A stretch of 64,000 nt of DNA. It comes from Glandiceps talaboti. Lineage: Eukaryota > Hemichordata > Enteropneusta > Spengelidae. Shown here piece by piece: positions 26,901 to 38,316 of this stretch. The stretch is taken from contig NC_135558.1 of NCBI RefSeq assembly GCF_964340395.1, positions 9,404,501 to 9,468,500 of the forward strand. Direction: 5' to 3'. The notes beneath the pieces are model-generated. The model was given only the letters and a program-made list of their open reading frames with translations. It was not told where the DNA came from and searched no databases. Within the stretch, counting starts at the first letter, position 1. Each line of letters opens with the position of its first letter. Made by a program: the position numbers and the translations under genes.

Positions 26901-29900
26901 CACCAAACATCCGGTACAAATAAGTATCTAAATGGGTTATATTGATATTTCCATCACAGACATATACATTGTAAATCTATGCATGACATTTTCATTGCAA
27001 CAGTTTTCTACAGTATATCAAAGTATGCTGTATAGAGTGGTGTGAAAAAACAAAAGTTTTTCTATACTGTGCCACTTGGTGGCAGCCTAAAATATCTTAT
27101 TTCTTTCAGTTTTTTAGCATATTTCATCACTGTTACCTTTCAATTTTGTATGAAATATTTGGTACTAGCTTTGGTTACATTGATACAAAACAAAAACATT
27201 TCATAATTTTCTAGTTCTTATAAATTATGTATCAATTTTTTTATTTCTACTTCTCTATATGGTTAAGTTTTAGGAACTCATAAAGTTCACTACACTAAAT
27301 TTCATTGACTGTTTTTTGTACTGCCATGCTGTACTGAAAAGTTTAATCTCTCATATTGCCTAAACAGTAGACTGGATTGCCAAGATGTGACACTTTTTAT
27401 CAACAATGACTAACAATGAGTAACCAAGTGTATTCTACAGTTGCCTCTCACTTACCTTAACCTCAAGCTCTTCATCTTCTGAAGGTGGGTATGTATCACT
27501 ACTGCAGGTACTACTTTTAGTGGTATTATACACACCAAAGTGATTGTGTCTACGCATAGAACGTCTCATATCGGTACAGTTAGCTGACACCAACCCTAAT
27601 GGTTTTCTCATCTCATCTTGTCTCATTGGTGTGGTGGTCATCGTTGTTGTTGTTGTTGTCCGCTTGGCTCTCCTCTCAATCACGATTCTCAAATGACCAG
27701 GTGCATTTCTATCAAGTATATGTGAAAGACAAAATCAACACATTAAACTTTAATAGGAAATTTGCTATTGCAAAGTGCTGTGTAATAATATTCCTTCAGA
27801 TTTTTCAGGTCTTATATATAATTGTCTCCCTCCCTTCCTCGATCCACTTCATATGTTCATTTCAATTCAATGAATACCAAATCAACTTTTGTTCAACAAA
27901 AATCTTACAAACATTGCTACATTTCATTGTCTGGATTAACAAAAATCTTACTAACATTGCTACATTTCATTGTCTGGTTTAACAAATGTTACTAACATTG
28001 CTACATTTCATTGTCTGGTTTAACAAAAATCTTACTAACATTGCTACATTTCATTGTCTGGTTTATCAAAAATCTTACAAACATTGCTACATTTCATTGT
28101 CTGGTTTAACAAAAATCTTACTAACATTGCTACATTTCATTGTCTGGATTAACAAAAATCTTACAAACATTGCTACATTTCATTGTCTGGCTTATCAAAA
28201 ATCTTACAAACATTGCTACATTTCATTGTCTGGTTTAATAAAAATCTTACTAACATTGCTACATTTCATTGTCTGGATTAACAAAAATCTTACTAACATT
28301 GCTACATTTCATTGTTTGGTTTAACAAAAATCTTACTAACATTGCTATATTTCATTGTCTGGTTTAACAAAAATCTTACTAACATTGCTACAGTTCACTC
28401 TGGTTTAACAAATATTTTCCTAACATTGCTAGATGAGCATCAAATCATTTACAGGGTAACAATCTGTAAGATACTGTTATCTCACACACAGAAAAGATAG
28501 CAATACAAATAATACTTTTGTTAGTGAGATTTTTGTTGATCCAGGCGATAATATATCGGATAACAGCATGGTTTTCATTGTAAAATTAATCAGTCAACAC
28601 TTTGAGAAAAGTAAATAAAATATACAAAGATAAAAACAAACCGTAATGGGTTTTTAACATAATAGGTCAGAACCTGAGGTAGTAAAGCCCCTTATAAAAT
28701 CTACATTATCATCCAATATTTTCTTCTGGAGTGTGATTGCAGGATTTGCATATTTTGTCCTTGAGTAAGCCTCCACTGATAAGCTCAATAGCCAGCAGTG
28801 CAAAGTCACACACACACACAATCAATCAATCAATCAATCTATCTGAAATGTACACATTTACTCTAACTAAACATATATTGCTACTGTGTATCTATTCCAA
28901 GTCTTAAAAATAACGGCTAATCGCCTTGAGTACAAAGTTCATGTACATGTACTTGAACACCTGTATGTTGTTGTATATTGGTTTTACTGTGTTCGTGTCT
29001 AATCAGATCGGGCATTACGCAGTACAACTGAAGTACACAACAACACGAACATTTCAATTCATTGTATGTTTCTCATTTCATTTCATTTCCCTTCTTTCCA
29101 ATTTTTCACTGTCACATTATTCCTCTGGTCTGTACTTTATTAACCAATGTGAATTTAAACCAAATTCTTGTATTTATTTATAAATAAAGTAGTGCTTGAC
29201 AAAACAAGTATCAATCAAAATCATCAGAATTTAATTAAGGGACTGGTGGTGACTAGCTACTCCAATTATCATACTCTACGACTGTAACAGCTGTAAATTG
29301 TAACACCCTCTCCTTCTCCAACAGAACCAGGTCCCCCTCTAATATAAATACACATTAAGAAGGAGAAATCCCCCTTCTGGCACAACCTGGAGAACGCGCT
29401 GACCATTTGACAAATTCCAAGCATGACAACTATATACTTACTTGACGATGGTGATAATATCTGGGCATGGTAATCTCTCTACGTGGTACTTGTTAATTCT
29501 GATAAGGATATCACCCATTTGCAGTCCAACCTGCTCAGCTGGTCCACCTATCAAAATATTACAACGCTGATAAATATATGCATAAATGAGACTTGAAGAA
29601 TTTAGTCATGTTGTGATAATGGGAAAGGTGTTGGAAAAACAAAAGATTGTACAGTTTGGTCACAAGGGGCGCTGTTCAGAAGATGCTTTTGATCTGAAGT
29701 GAGAGCCAGAATGAATAGTAGACCAACTAGCATTACATACCTTGATCTACTTTTCCAACTCTGACTGGTGTGGTGTCAAGGATAGTAAAACCGTAACCCT
29801 GCTTTCCTTGCATTATTGTCATCTACAATAAAGAAAAATAAATGTGAAAACTGTCTCCTATATTTATCAACTAATCAGTCAAAAGAATTACTATGGTACC

Positions 29901-32900
29901 AGATTCTAACATTAGGAATGGCACTAAATGATTCCTTGAATATATACATCTTCAGTTTGCTTTTGGAAATTTCCTGTACACAATGAGAATAAATATTACT
30001 ACATTATTGAAAATATCATCAATAACATTTTAAAATTATTATCTTTCAAAATTATATACATGTACCAGTAAGTTTCATGCAATAATAGGTATTTAAAAAT
30101 AACTTTTTTTGAACATTTATAATTTTATGTACTCGGACAATTCACAATTTTCAATTATTCAGCTGAAACACTCCTCATAAAATAATCAAATATATAAATC
30201 TTTATATCGTCTCACCACTTTCTTAATGACCCTTATTGGCCCTTTGTGTTTTCGTCCATCTGTCAAGATAAAAAATGTAGTGATGACAGTAAACAGAATA
30301 GCAATTGTAAGTAGATGGGTGATAACAATAAACAGAACAGCCATACAGAGCATACCAATGCCAATATGGTCTATTGACAGTAGCAATACCAATCTGATTT
30401 AAATCTGATGTACCGAAAATATGGTTAGATTTTTACCATAGGTTTCATTTATTTTCCCCCATTTTCATTGTATATTTTCATATACATTTTCACTTTGGTT
30501 TTTTTCTGTGTTGAGCACGTCTTCCTACATAGGAAACGCTGATCACACCAAATTAAAAATATCTGAATATAAGATTGGTGATTGGTAGAAATACCTGAGT
30601 GACATTTCTTTTTCTTTGATGGTGCTGCCAAATGTTTTTTGATACCGAGTTCTTCATTCAACAGGTAATACCAGCCATCAATAATCTAAAATGTTAAAGG
30701 AAAGGAAAGGAAAGTTATTGACCGTCATCTATGAGAGCCATAAAAGGAGCATTAAGTTGCATAAAGCAATCCATTTTTCACGTTCCTCCACAAAGACTAA
30801 CTTATATATGTCTTTTACTAAACTGAAGTTAGACTGATATTTGCATTTTTTACAAAACAAAATTAATTATAGTTCCTAATGGCAAATTAAATTGACACTT
30901 TTTGGGTTGCATTTTTTGATTTCATATACTTATTTTATCACAACAATACTTTCACCCAAACAAAGTTGCTTTATTCACATTTTATTCAAAGCAAAAACAA
31001 CAAATACAGTAGACCCTCGCTAACTCGCGGGTGTCCGGGTCCATCAAGAAACCCGCGACTTAGCGAGGGCCGCGACTTAGCGAGGTGCTCATTAAATATT
31101 CATAACCACACATTAACACACGTCACACGTCAGCTTTTCTTCATTCTTCAGTAATGTGCTGGTGAAACTAGTACTGTACATGTTTTTATGAGTGCAAGTT
31201 CATGGGCGATATTCATTTTAAAAAAAGATACGCACGAAATCAAAGTTTCAATAAATCTCTTCACGAACATGACGGTATGTATTCGAAATTTATTGTGATG
31301 GACGCATGGACGTAATATTGTAACAGTCCTGGGTTAACAGTAAATCTTTGAGGAAGATTATCGTACAATTGTGTGACTCTCAAAGCATCAATCGCGGCTA
31401 GACTTTCTTTTTTGTTTTTTGCACGGACAACTTACAAGCTCACGCCTGGCGGCCATGGTAGGGCCAAGAAATGCTGTTGAATTTCCGGGTTGCGGAAGTG
31501 CAGTTTTGACTTTTATATCATCGAATAACGGGATTTGTTTTATATATTCTAAAACAACAACTATTTTTTTATGTTTCTCAGTCCAGTAACATTCCTAAAT
31601 GATGGGGTTGAGTTGAGAAATCGCAAGATTTGGCAACACGCCAGTGGCATGATGCATGATGTCGGTAGATAAACATAGAGACGCAAGTGATGAACGTATG
31701 CAGTTATTCGTAGCCCGAAATTTCGTTATATAAATGACGTTTTTCCTCAAAATTTTGAAGAAACAAAACGTTTTTAGTTGACTTCTAAATCAATCAAATC
31801 AAACGATATATTAATGCGAGAAAGCTTTAGTTATTAATTTGTTTTTGTGGACAATGTTCGAATTCGACTGACGAATCCTGCGAGTCGAATCGATCAATGC
31901 ACCGTTCACCAGTCAGACGAAAATGGTCGACATGTTTGTTGACTAGCCGAGAAGTGCATACGGAACTTATGAGGCAGTCCGAATAAATAGAAGGCGATTG
32001 CTAACATCAAAGTCAAACCGCGACACCTCTTCATCGAAACACCAACGATTTTGAAATTGGCAGGCGTGCCATTTGTTTAAAAAAATACACAAAGAGGAGT
32101 TCCGAGAACAATAGGAAAACTAAAGAAAAAATGGGATCCAAGGTGACACCCGCGACTTAGCCGAATCCGCGACTTACCGAGGCGCGAGTTAGCGAGGGCC
32201 CACTGTATATTATTCTAGCTGCTAGACCCCTCAGGTTACTCTAAAAGTGTCAAGAATCTCAGCTCTGAGGGCGCTGCAACCTGACAGTGGTACTCATTAC
32301 CTTGGAGCCTTATTTACAGGGTTCGTACACTTAAAGCAAAACAAAATTCCAGGACTTTCCAGGGGTTTTTCGTCAGTTTTCCAGGGGTATTCATATTGAT
32401 TTTGGCCATTTTCCAGGGGTGTTGACACTAAAGTATATTTTTTGAATGACATCTAATTGTCTGATGTGGACGAGAAAAATCAAGAACAGTTCCCATATGT
32501 CACAAAACATTTTAAAGACAATCGACACTATGCAAGATATTGGTTTCAAAACCACGTTTACACGCTAAGATTAACGGAGAAACCTCTGTCCTACCCCCTA
32601 AGTAGCCGTTTCGTCAAGCTGGTGCATTGATCGTGTAAGATTGAGTCGCAGCATTCGTCAGTCTAATTCAGACATATCCAGAAAAATAAATCAAAAACTA
32701 AAGTTTGTCCTCGTTATTGTATGGTTTGATGTTACTAGATTTATAAGTCACCTAAAATAATTTTTTTCTTCCAAATTTTGAATAAAAACGTCATTTACGT
32801 AACGAAATTTCGAGCTATGAATAACTAAATACATTCATCGCTTGCGTCTCGATGTTTATGTACCGATGCCACGAGTTGCGGAACATCGCGATTTCAACTC

Positions 32901-35900
32901 AAATTTGACCATTGACGAATGTTACTGTACCGACAACATAAAACAGTAGTTTATTCTTTTAGAACATGTAACACAAATACCCATTTATCGACAAAATAAA
33001 AGTCACAACCCGGAAATTCAACTGCACTTCCCTAGGCCCTAGCCCTAGCTTGTAGTATCAGTCGACTCGTGCGCCGAACTTGTAACAATTTCTAATCGAG
33101 GTTGATGATGCTTTGATACTCGCTACAGTGTTACGATAATCTTGTTAACAGACCTACTGTACATGTTACCCCGGCCGGGACTGTTACAATATCATGTCCC
33201 TGAAATGACGACTGGGAGATGTACGGAGTAGCAATATATGCAAGATCGAAAGAAACAGTGCGGCGCCCATTCAACTAATACGCACGGTCTGTGGGGCAAA
33301 GTGTCTCGTGGAACGATCGCTTGACTGTCTGGGTTCAATCGGCGTGAATTTTAATTCATCACCCAGCGTGGCGAATGACTTTGAAAATATTTTCGCGATT
33401 TCACATTTACGAGATTCAGAATCATATGAATGGGTGGCTCGAGCACGGACATGACGATCGTCAATATTAATCGATCGATTGAACATGATCATTTTCCAGG
33501 GTTTTCCAGGGGTAGGGCGCATTTTTCCAGGGTTTTCCAGGGTTTTCCAGGGAGGGTTTGAAATTCCAGGGTTTTCCAGGGTTTTCCAGGACCGTGCGAA
33601 CCCTGTATTTAGCAAACTCCAAAGCACAGATCGAAGGTCTTACTACAAGACTGCAAATATATGTACTATAAAGAGTGTACATTGAATATTATTGAAAATT
33701 GCACTACAATGATTGTGCTTATGTGATTTATAAGAACCAACAAGCTATCCACACTTACAGCAGAAATTCTCAAGAAAATAAAATATTAAAAAAACTGTAG
33801 TTGAAAAGAACTAATACTGTCAATTCTTTACCTTTGTTTCTTGTAGTAAATGCTTGACACCAAAAGACATACATCCCATTATATCACTTCTATAGTGTAG
33901 GAAAAAAATGAAAGCATATCAAAAAGAATACAGGATAAAGAATTCCCACACAGGAATTGATTTTGAATTGAGTGCCTGGGAAAATATATTTGAAACTATT
34001 TGAAGAATTCCTTTTACCATACCAAAAATATTCTCAGTATTTTGACAGTCATCACTGATAATTTTAATGATTATATGAAATAAAGTTTAACTAATACCAC
34101 TAACTTTACTTTTGCCAAGCACAGCTGAATTTAGGTTCAATGGTGATACAGGCAAACTTGCCTACCTTAAAGTTTATACAAGGTGTAATTATTTCATCAT
34201 CAGTAATCAATACAAGTGTACTAAAGGCAGAAATAAGTCTGACTAGACTTTTCCTTTAAGTTGATAGCAGCAATCAATACAAGTGTACTAAAGGTAGAAA
34301 TAAGTCTGACTGGACTTTTCCTTTAAGTTGATAGCAGTAATCAATACAAGTGTACCAAAATCAGAAATAAGTCTAACTGGAGATTTCCTTTAAATTTGAT
34401 AGCAGTAATCAATACAAGTGTACTAAAGAAAGAAATAAGTCTGACCGGAGCTTTCTTTAACTTGATAAAGATTTTGAATACACTTACTTTCCATCTTGTT
34501 GCCTGTATAATGTAATCAGAATCCTGTCTCTGCACTTCAACTCAGTAAAATCACTAAATGATAAAAAAAAATATGTATAAATAGTATTAAAATACACAAA
34601 CTAAATAATATGCCATATCTCTTGGACTGTGCAGGCAATATTTATCATGTTCACTATGTTATATAAAAACTGCCTTGAGTATGAAGTATGACAAGTGACT
34701 TCCAGAAATTTGTTTAAGGTACAAGTGAAGGAATTACAACATATTTAAATCACAGCTACAAAGTCGGTTTCATCATTTTGTCCTTATTTAATATGTAACA
34801 AGCTTATTATTGAAAAAAATGAGTCAAAATTTTTTTTTTTAAACATTCACAAGGATACTTGTACTCACATTCGGAAAACTTCCTCAAAATATGGACGCGT
34901 GACATCACCAACAAGTTTGGTTATCATTTCTCTCCTCCTATGACAGCCTGACACAACTGATACCTATGGAAAAGAATCATGACAATGGAGTATGTACTGC
35001 AAAACTTGTTGGTATATTACAACTAAGACAGAATATAAAATAAAGTAACTGAGTTTTGCCAATCAGAAACTGCGGTATACCACTATATATACATTAAATT
35101 TATGGAATTAGAAAGTTCACTCTTTTTAATAAAAACACAAATATATATTGTAAAAGCTGCAAAAAAAGTTGCTTAAAAAGTATCTAGCTACATACACAGC
35201 ACTTAAATAACTAATTACTCAGCAAGTCATACAAAAATATTTGCAAAGAATTTCTTGACAACAAAAAAACAGCATAACTTACAATGACGTATGTTCCACA
35301 GAAGTGTCCGTGTATCCGGGGTAAACCTTTTGCCCTAATGACTGGAAAACAGAGACATTTGTGACGTTATAGAAATATTCTCAATTTTTGGGAAAATTCT
35401 GCTACAAGCCAGAATGTCTTTCCTAATTGCAATGAAATGTGATGTGTATGTTTTATGAAAATGCAAGACAAGTAATCATATTTGGTAGCAAATGTCATGG
35501 TAGATATCTATGGTATGTAACAGATATATAAAGATCTCCCTGACCTGGGGGCTTGGATTTCAGGTCATTTAGACTAAAATAGTCTGGTTTCCTATACACG
35601 TTAAAGATCACTACGATAATCTCCACCTTCACTATGATTAGAAATATCATACACTTGTTTCCAATAAATAAAGTTTATGTACATAGGTGGAGATTTTCCA
35701 AATACTGAGGTCCCAACATATCTTTCAAAAATATGTAGGATCTGTATTGAAATAAAAAAAAATATTTTCATTTTTGGGGTCAAGACACCTCTATTTTTGT
35801 GATAGATTTTTCATCAGGAAATCTGCGAGGATATCTGTGCAAGTTATACAAGAGTTACCCCCTCTGTTACCAAAGTTCCCAAACCTCAGAAAAAAACACT

Positions 35901-38316
35901 TCCATACTTACTATTTACAAGTATATGGGTTCTGGTTCTATGTACCGCAATTTTCAATTGACCTACAGAATTAGAGAAATATTGTCATAATATATATACT
36001 ATAGCCTAGAGACTTGGCCAGCTGACTTGATGATGTCATTAAGCCAGAATATTCAAAGCCAGCTAACAAAGTCTCTGGGCTAATACAGTACATGTACTTG
36101 CAAACTGTGAGGCTCAAAGCAGCGATAAGATTTTTTTTTTTAAGAAAGGACACTCCAATAGTTATTTCATCATTGTTAAAATTGTCATAAGGTATTCTGC
36201 AAAAGAAACTTTCCCATTTCCACAATTTGATATTTCTACAATACATGCTATTCATCTTTAATTCTATTTGGGGGTATTTGTTTATACACAAAAAACTATA
36301 AATTGTTAATCAAAATAAATGTGTAATCTATCTGATTTGTATTTATGACATTTGATAATAAAGTCATCAAGATATTTTATTCTATATCTTTGCAAATAAC
36401 ATTTGTCATCAAAGTAGTGTCAATTTTTTTTGTATGCTGGCCTATCCTGTCTTGTGGATTATATAAGTAGTCTGGGAGCTAAAATCAAACTATAAATCAT
36501 CTACAAAAAAAAGATTCCCCCCCCCCCCCTCTTTGTACAAGTTACAGGAAAACATTCTCATAGCAGCTGATTTTTAGCATATAGTAATAAGCAACAGCTG
36601 TTACATTTTTATCATTTTTTTTTGGTCTGTCTTGTACTGTCTTGCAGATGTTAGAAGTAGTCTGAGGTTAGGTAAATACATAACTCGGCTGCATAATTCA
36701 GTATTTTGGGCCATTGCCACTAAATGCAAAATAAATTTTTAACTTTAAATAAAAAGTAATTCAGCTGCCATTTAAAAATTCCCTCCATCCCCTCCCAACT
36801 CCTCACTACGTGCTGTATGACTTACAGCAAAACATTCTCATAGCAGCTGATCCATGCAAGAGAAATAGCCGGACAGTTGAAGAATGAAAATTCAATTAGA
36901 TGTGAGTTACGATCCTATAGGCATGTGCCGCCTGTCTAAATTACACCCTCTAAAAGATTACACTATTGACAAATTCAAATTTGAGACACTGAATGGTTAG
37001 CCTCACAATGGCACTATAGCTATTTCTCCTTGACATGTGTGACATGTGGCTCTCTTCTTTGTTTACATTGAGGGCGCTATTGTTTGATGTGCACTGGAGC
37101 ATATCAAGTCAACATAAATCAGTCCCAGTACATTACCATAGCGACTCCAGGGTCTATGATATTATTGAGAACACCTGTTAGAGAGCACTAGACTGTTATC
37201 ATGAAATGAAAACACTTCTGGTGATTTGATTTCCAAGGAAAAGACACTTCACTTTGAGATACACTTGATATCATTCGACAAGGTGTAAGCCAAAAAGTTC
37301 ACATAACTTCAAGCTATGATTGTATGAATGGATAGAGTCCTTCAAAAGGTCTGTAAGGTATGATGTGTCATGCCACTCTATCAGCTATCACACTTCACTG
37401 GAAGAGAGGGCTAACTAGGATTGAACAACAAACATGCCATCTCATCATCTAACCTTTATACAGACACACTATCAATTAAAGTTATGCCAGAGTGCTTTTA
37501 ATGTCGTAATTCAATTAGGGAATGAATTAATTCCCTCAAGTTTGCTAACTTAAACTTGAGGAGGGGCCCATGCCTTGGACTTTCATCCGTTGTCAGCATC
37601 AAATGAATTATTTCCCACTAGATAATTCACTTGGGGACTCCGGAAAGGGGAGATGCCTTGAACGATTCATCGGTTCTATGCACCAAATGAATTAATACTC
37701 ACTGGTTTACACATCATTATCATAGCTTAAGAAATGGGAAGGACACCAATTGTTTATTTTAGTTTTCATCATAACACAAGACTTCTTCACTTACATTTCC
37801 ACACAAGTTTCTAAAGCTATTCAGATACAAAACTTGTATACATTCTGCATGTCAGCAGATAATCAAATTAAAAAGTCTACCCCCTACTTGGAATGGTCAC
37901 TGATCTGATAATAGATCCATGGTGTGAAGCTGTTGAAACATTACCCCATACCTGGCAGGCACAATATGAAAGACAGGTGAACTGTCTTGTGTTTTAATTA
38001 ATTCATAGCCCTGAAGTTTGCAGTTTACAACTTCCGAATGAATTTATGGCTACAAATTCACACGTTATGTAAACCGTAATGTCTCCTTACCTGTCCAGTG
38101 AATTGGGGGAGGTGGTACTAACACATGATTGGGAAAGTCATAATTCTGTAATAGGTCGACATCTCCTCTCAAAGCATCCACACGTCTCCGTTTCATCGGA
38201 GGCGGTGTCTTCAAAGCCAGATCCGCTAGACCCTGTGATAGCACGTGGGTTGTCAGGTCCGTCGACATTCTCTTGGCGCACCTTGAGCTCGAACGGCGAC
38301 GATGTCTTTGTGACAT
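15457..38316 (-). CDS. C2-PDZ-DH-PH protein, RGS3-related predicted Rho guanine-nucleotide exchange factor (19 exons)
   Basis: Exons in transcript order: 38316-38091, 35341-35283, 34963-34869, 34553-34488, 33889-33832, 30685-30595, 30259-30216, 29822-29741, 29547-29442, 27708-27456, 21815-21645, 20717-20589, 20132-20046, 18909-18756, 18079-17964, 17141-17052, 16482-16350, 16151-15991, 15636-15457. All joins keep phase and give 2301 nt, 766 residues. The N-terminus is basic (about 1-70). A C2 domain (about 73-198, GCMSFGVKHLL and DGWYYLL) and a PDZ domain (about 205-285, GYGFTILDTTPVRV, then GGPAEQVGLQMGD) closely resemble human RGS3 as I recall it. A Thr-rich linker follows, then a DH-like region (about 361-570, IGDVYLGKLDEFMSAY, GFLLKPSEYLDKL) and a PH domain (about 585-690) with its final-helix Trp (TWKKLLNKH). 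A unique tail ends QETM. There is no RGS domain. The fold pair DH-PH predicts exchange activity on a Rho-family GTPase at membranes; this is inference. A short extra exon in the long first intron cannot be excluded. Confidence 0.85.
16200..16335. repeat. CCCAT/CCCAA pentanucleotide repeat filling a short intron
   Basis: Degenerate CCCATCCCAA-type repeats occupy most of the 198-bp intron between the exons at 15991-16151 and 16350-16482. On the gene's own strand this is a G-rich (TTGGGATGGG) run. Confidence 0.85.
17492..17815. repeat. 18-bp minisatellite, about 18 copies, in an intron
   Basis: The unit ATATTGGATTCTATGGCC is repeated with a regular variant (TTTGGTGGCC). Because 18 is a multiple of three, both strands stay open and would read as hexapeptide repeats (MAILDS on plus, MAIESN on minus). 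It lies inside the intron between the exons ending 17141 and 17964, so coding use is unlikely. Confidence 0.92.
18256..18412. repeat. (ACTGT)n pentanucleotide repeat
   Basis: A tract of TACTG units with a few variants (TTCTG, TGCTG), in the intron downstream of the DH-coding exon. Confidence 0.93.
18600..18820 (-). repeat. Exon end and splice donor present in three tandem copies
   Basis: The last ~60 bases of the exon 18756-18909, with its donor, are repeated twice more downstream on the minus strand. The copies lie near 18755-18818 (used), 18683-18744 (donor GTAAGT intact) and 18603-18665 (donor GTATTC). The exon tail encodes EHSDHENLKHTLN. Only the first copy continues upstream into the rest of the exon; the others are decoy exon ends inside the intron. 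Confidence 0.85.
19549..19900. mobile_element. Foldback MITE of about 350 bp, TA target site
   Basis: Two arms of about 125 bp are inverted copies. The outer ends AAGTGGCC and GGCCACTT are flanked by TA. The arms share CATGGATGAGGATT, AATTTATAAAACAATTTTATC, ACTTGAAAAACC and CACAGACTTGGTCTGTGTT-like words. No coding capacity. A half-like diverged relative may lie at about 48188-48330. Confidence 0.85.
19950..20023. mobile_element. Miniature deletion derivative of the 19549-19900 element
   Basis: The same outer ends (TAAGTGGCCATATGGATGAGG, then ATATGGCCACTTT) enclose only about 74 bp, with most of both arms gone. It lies 50 bp from the full copy and 22 bp from the exon at 20046. Confidence 0.75.
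21480..21590. repeat. Degenerate dispersed repeat
   Basis: Shares short ordered words with 53515-53660 (CTCACATTA, GTGTTAT, TTATCAGT-GAGC, GGATCATT). Family unknown; lies in an intron. Confidence 0.4.
22205..22364. mobile_element. hAT-like MITE, copy 2
   Basis: A second copy of the element at 5182-5351, with inverted ends around GTGTGCCCTCTAAGCC and GAGGGCACACTG. The interior is slightly shortened and no target duplication is evident. It lies in the intron between 21815 and 27456. Confidence 0.78.
22973..23450. repeat. (TGTTG/TGCTG/TAGTG)n pentanucleotide tract
   Basis: Nearly 480 bp of five-base units with T/C alternation and a TAGTG block at 23283-23325. It gives open frames of about 100 codons in several frames on both strands, all low complexity. 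Confidence 0.95.
23843..23995. repeat. (TGTC)n/(CT)n microsatellite
   Basis: Runs of TGTC with short CT-rich interruptions. Noncoding and intronic. Confidence 0.95.
24410..25560. repeat. Array of about five diverged ~230-bp repeats carrying CRE-like words
   Basis: Each copy has, in order: CTTGGTTGTCAAGTGA, GGCCATAAATTGTGG, ATGACATCATCACTTGACCA, AGATATTGTAAATCACAGCTGGTC, a second TGACATCAT, CAGGTGAG, and CTTGCACAGGACAGAG. Copies begin near 24445, 24660, 24870, 25105 and 25325. One copy carries a perfect TGACGTCA (about 25422). The array lies inside the 5.6-kb intron of the minus-strand gene. Confidence 0.75.
26013..26190. repeat. ~62-bp tandem repeat, nearly three copies
   Basis: The unit contains ATTTTACCTCATGCTAG, AAATAGAACAAG and TTGACTTATTCTC. 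Intronic. Confidence 0.85.
27890..28430. repeat. 43-bp minisatellite, about 12 copies
   Basis: The unit contains AACAAAAATCTTACTAACAT and TGCTACATTTCATTGTCTGG. It starts about 180 bp from the PDZ/linker exon at 27456-27708, inside the adjoining intron. A long open frame in it reflects stop-free periodicity and is not a gene. Confidence 0.93.
31007..32205. mobile_element. pogo/Tigger-like non-autonomous DNA transposon, about 1.2 kb
   Basis: Inverted ends CAGTAGACCCTCGCTAACTC and its imperfect inverse are flanked by TA (31005-31006 and 32206-32207). The ends carry several GCGACTTAGCGAGG-type sub-repeats. Such CAGT...CCTCG ends with a TA target are typical of pogo/Tigger elements. No transposase frame is visible. 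About 700 bp of the interior (about 31290-32000) is similar, in opposite orientation, to the interior of the element at 32317-33605. Confidence 0.82.
32317..33605. mobile_element. DNA-transposon-like element with CAGGGTTCG ends, about 1.3 kb
   Basis: Inverted ends CAGGGTTCGTAC / GTGCGAACCCTG are flanked by a perfect TATTTA on both sides (32311-32316, 33606-33611). Arrays of TTTTCCAGGG words sit just inside both ends. A 6-bp duplication is unusual for hAT or Tc1 families, so the superfamily is unsure. The interior has no transposase frame and matches the inverted interior of the neighbouring element. Confidence 0.75.
34201..34455. repeat. ~66-bp tandem repeat, about four copies
   Basis: The unit contains AATCAATACAAGTGTACTAA, AGAAATAAGTCTGACTGGAC and TTTAAGTTGATAGCAG. 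It ends about 35 bp before the C2-domain exon at 34488-34553. Confidence 0.85.
36420..36860. repeat. Diverged direct repeat in the first intron
   Basis: The words ACATTCTCATAGCAGCTGAT, TGTCTTG and AGTAGTCTG recur at a spacing of roughly 200-300 bp. The rest of this 2.7-kb intron (35342-38090) shows nothing recognisable. Confidence 0.45.

Noticed and set aside
27890-28500. Long plus-strand frames in the 43-bp repeat
   Set aside because: Periodic translation of a minisatellite inside an intron of a minus-strand gene.
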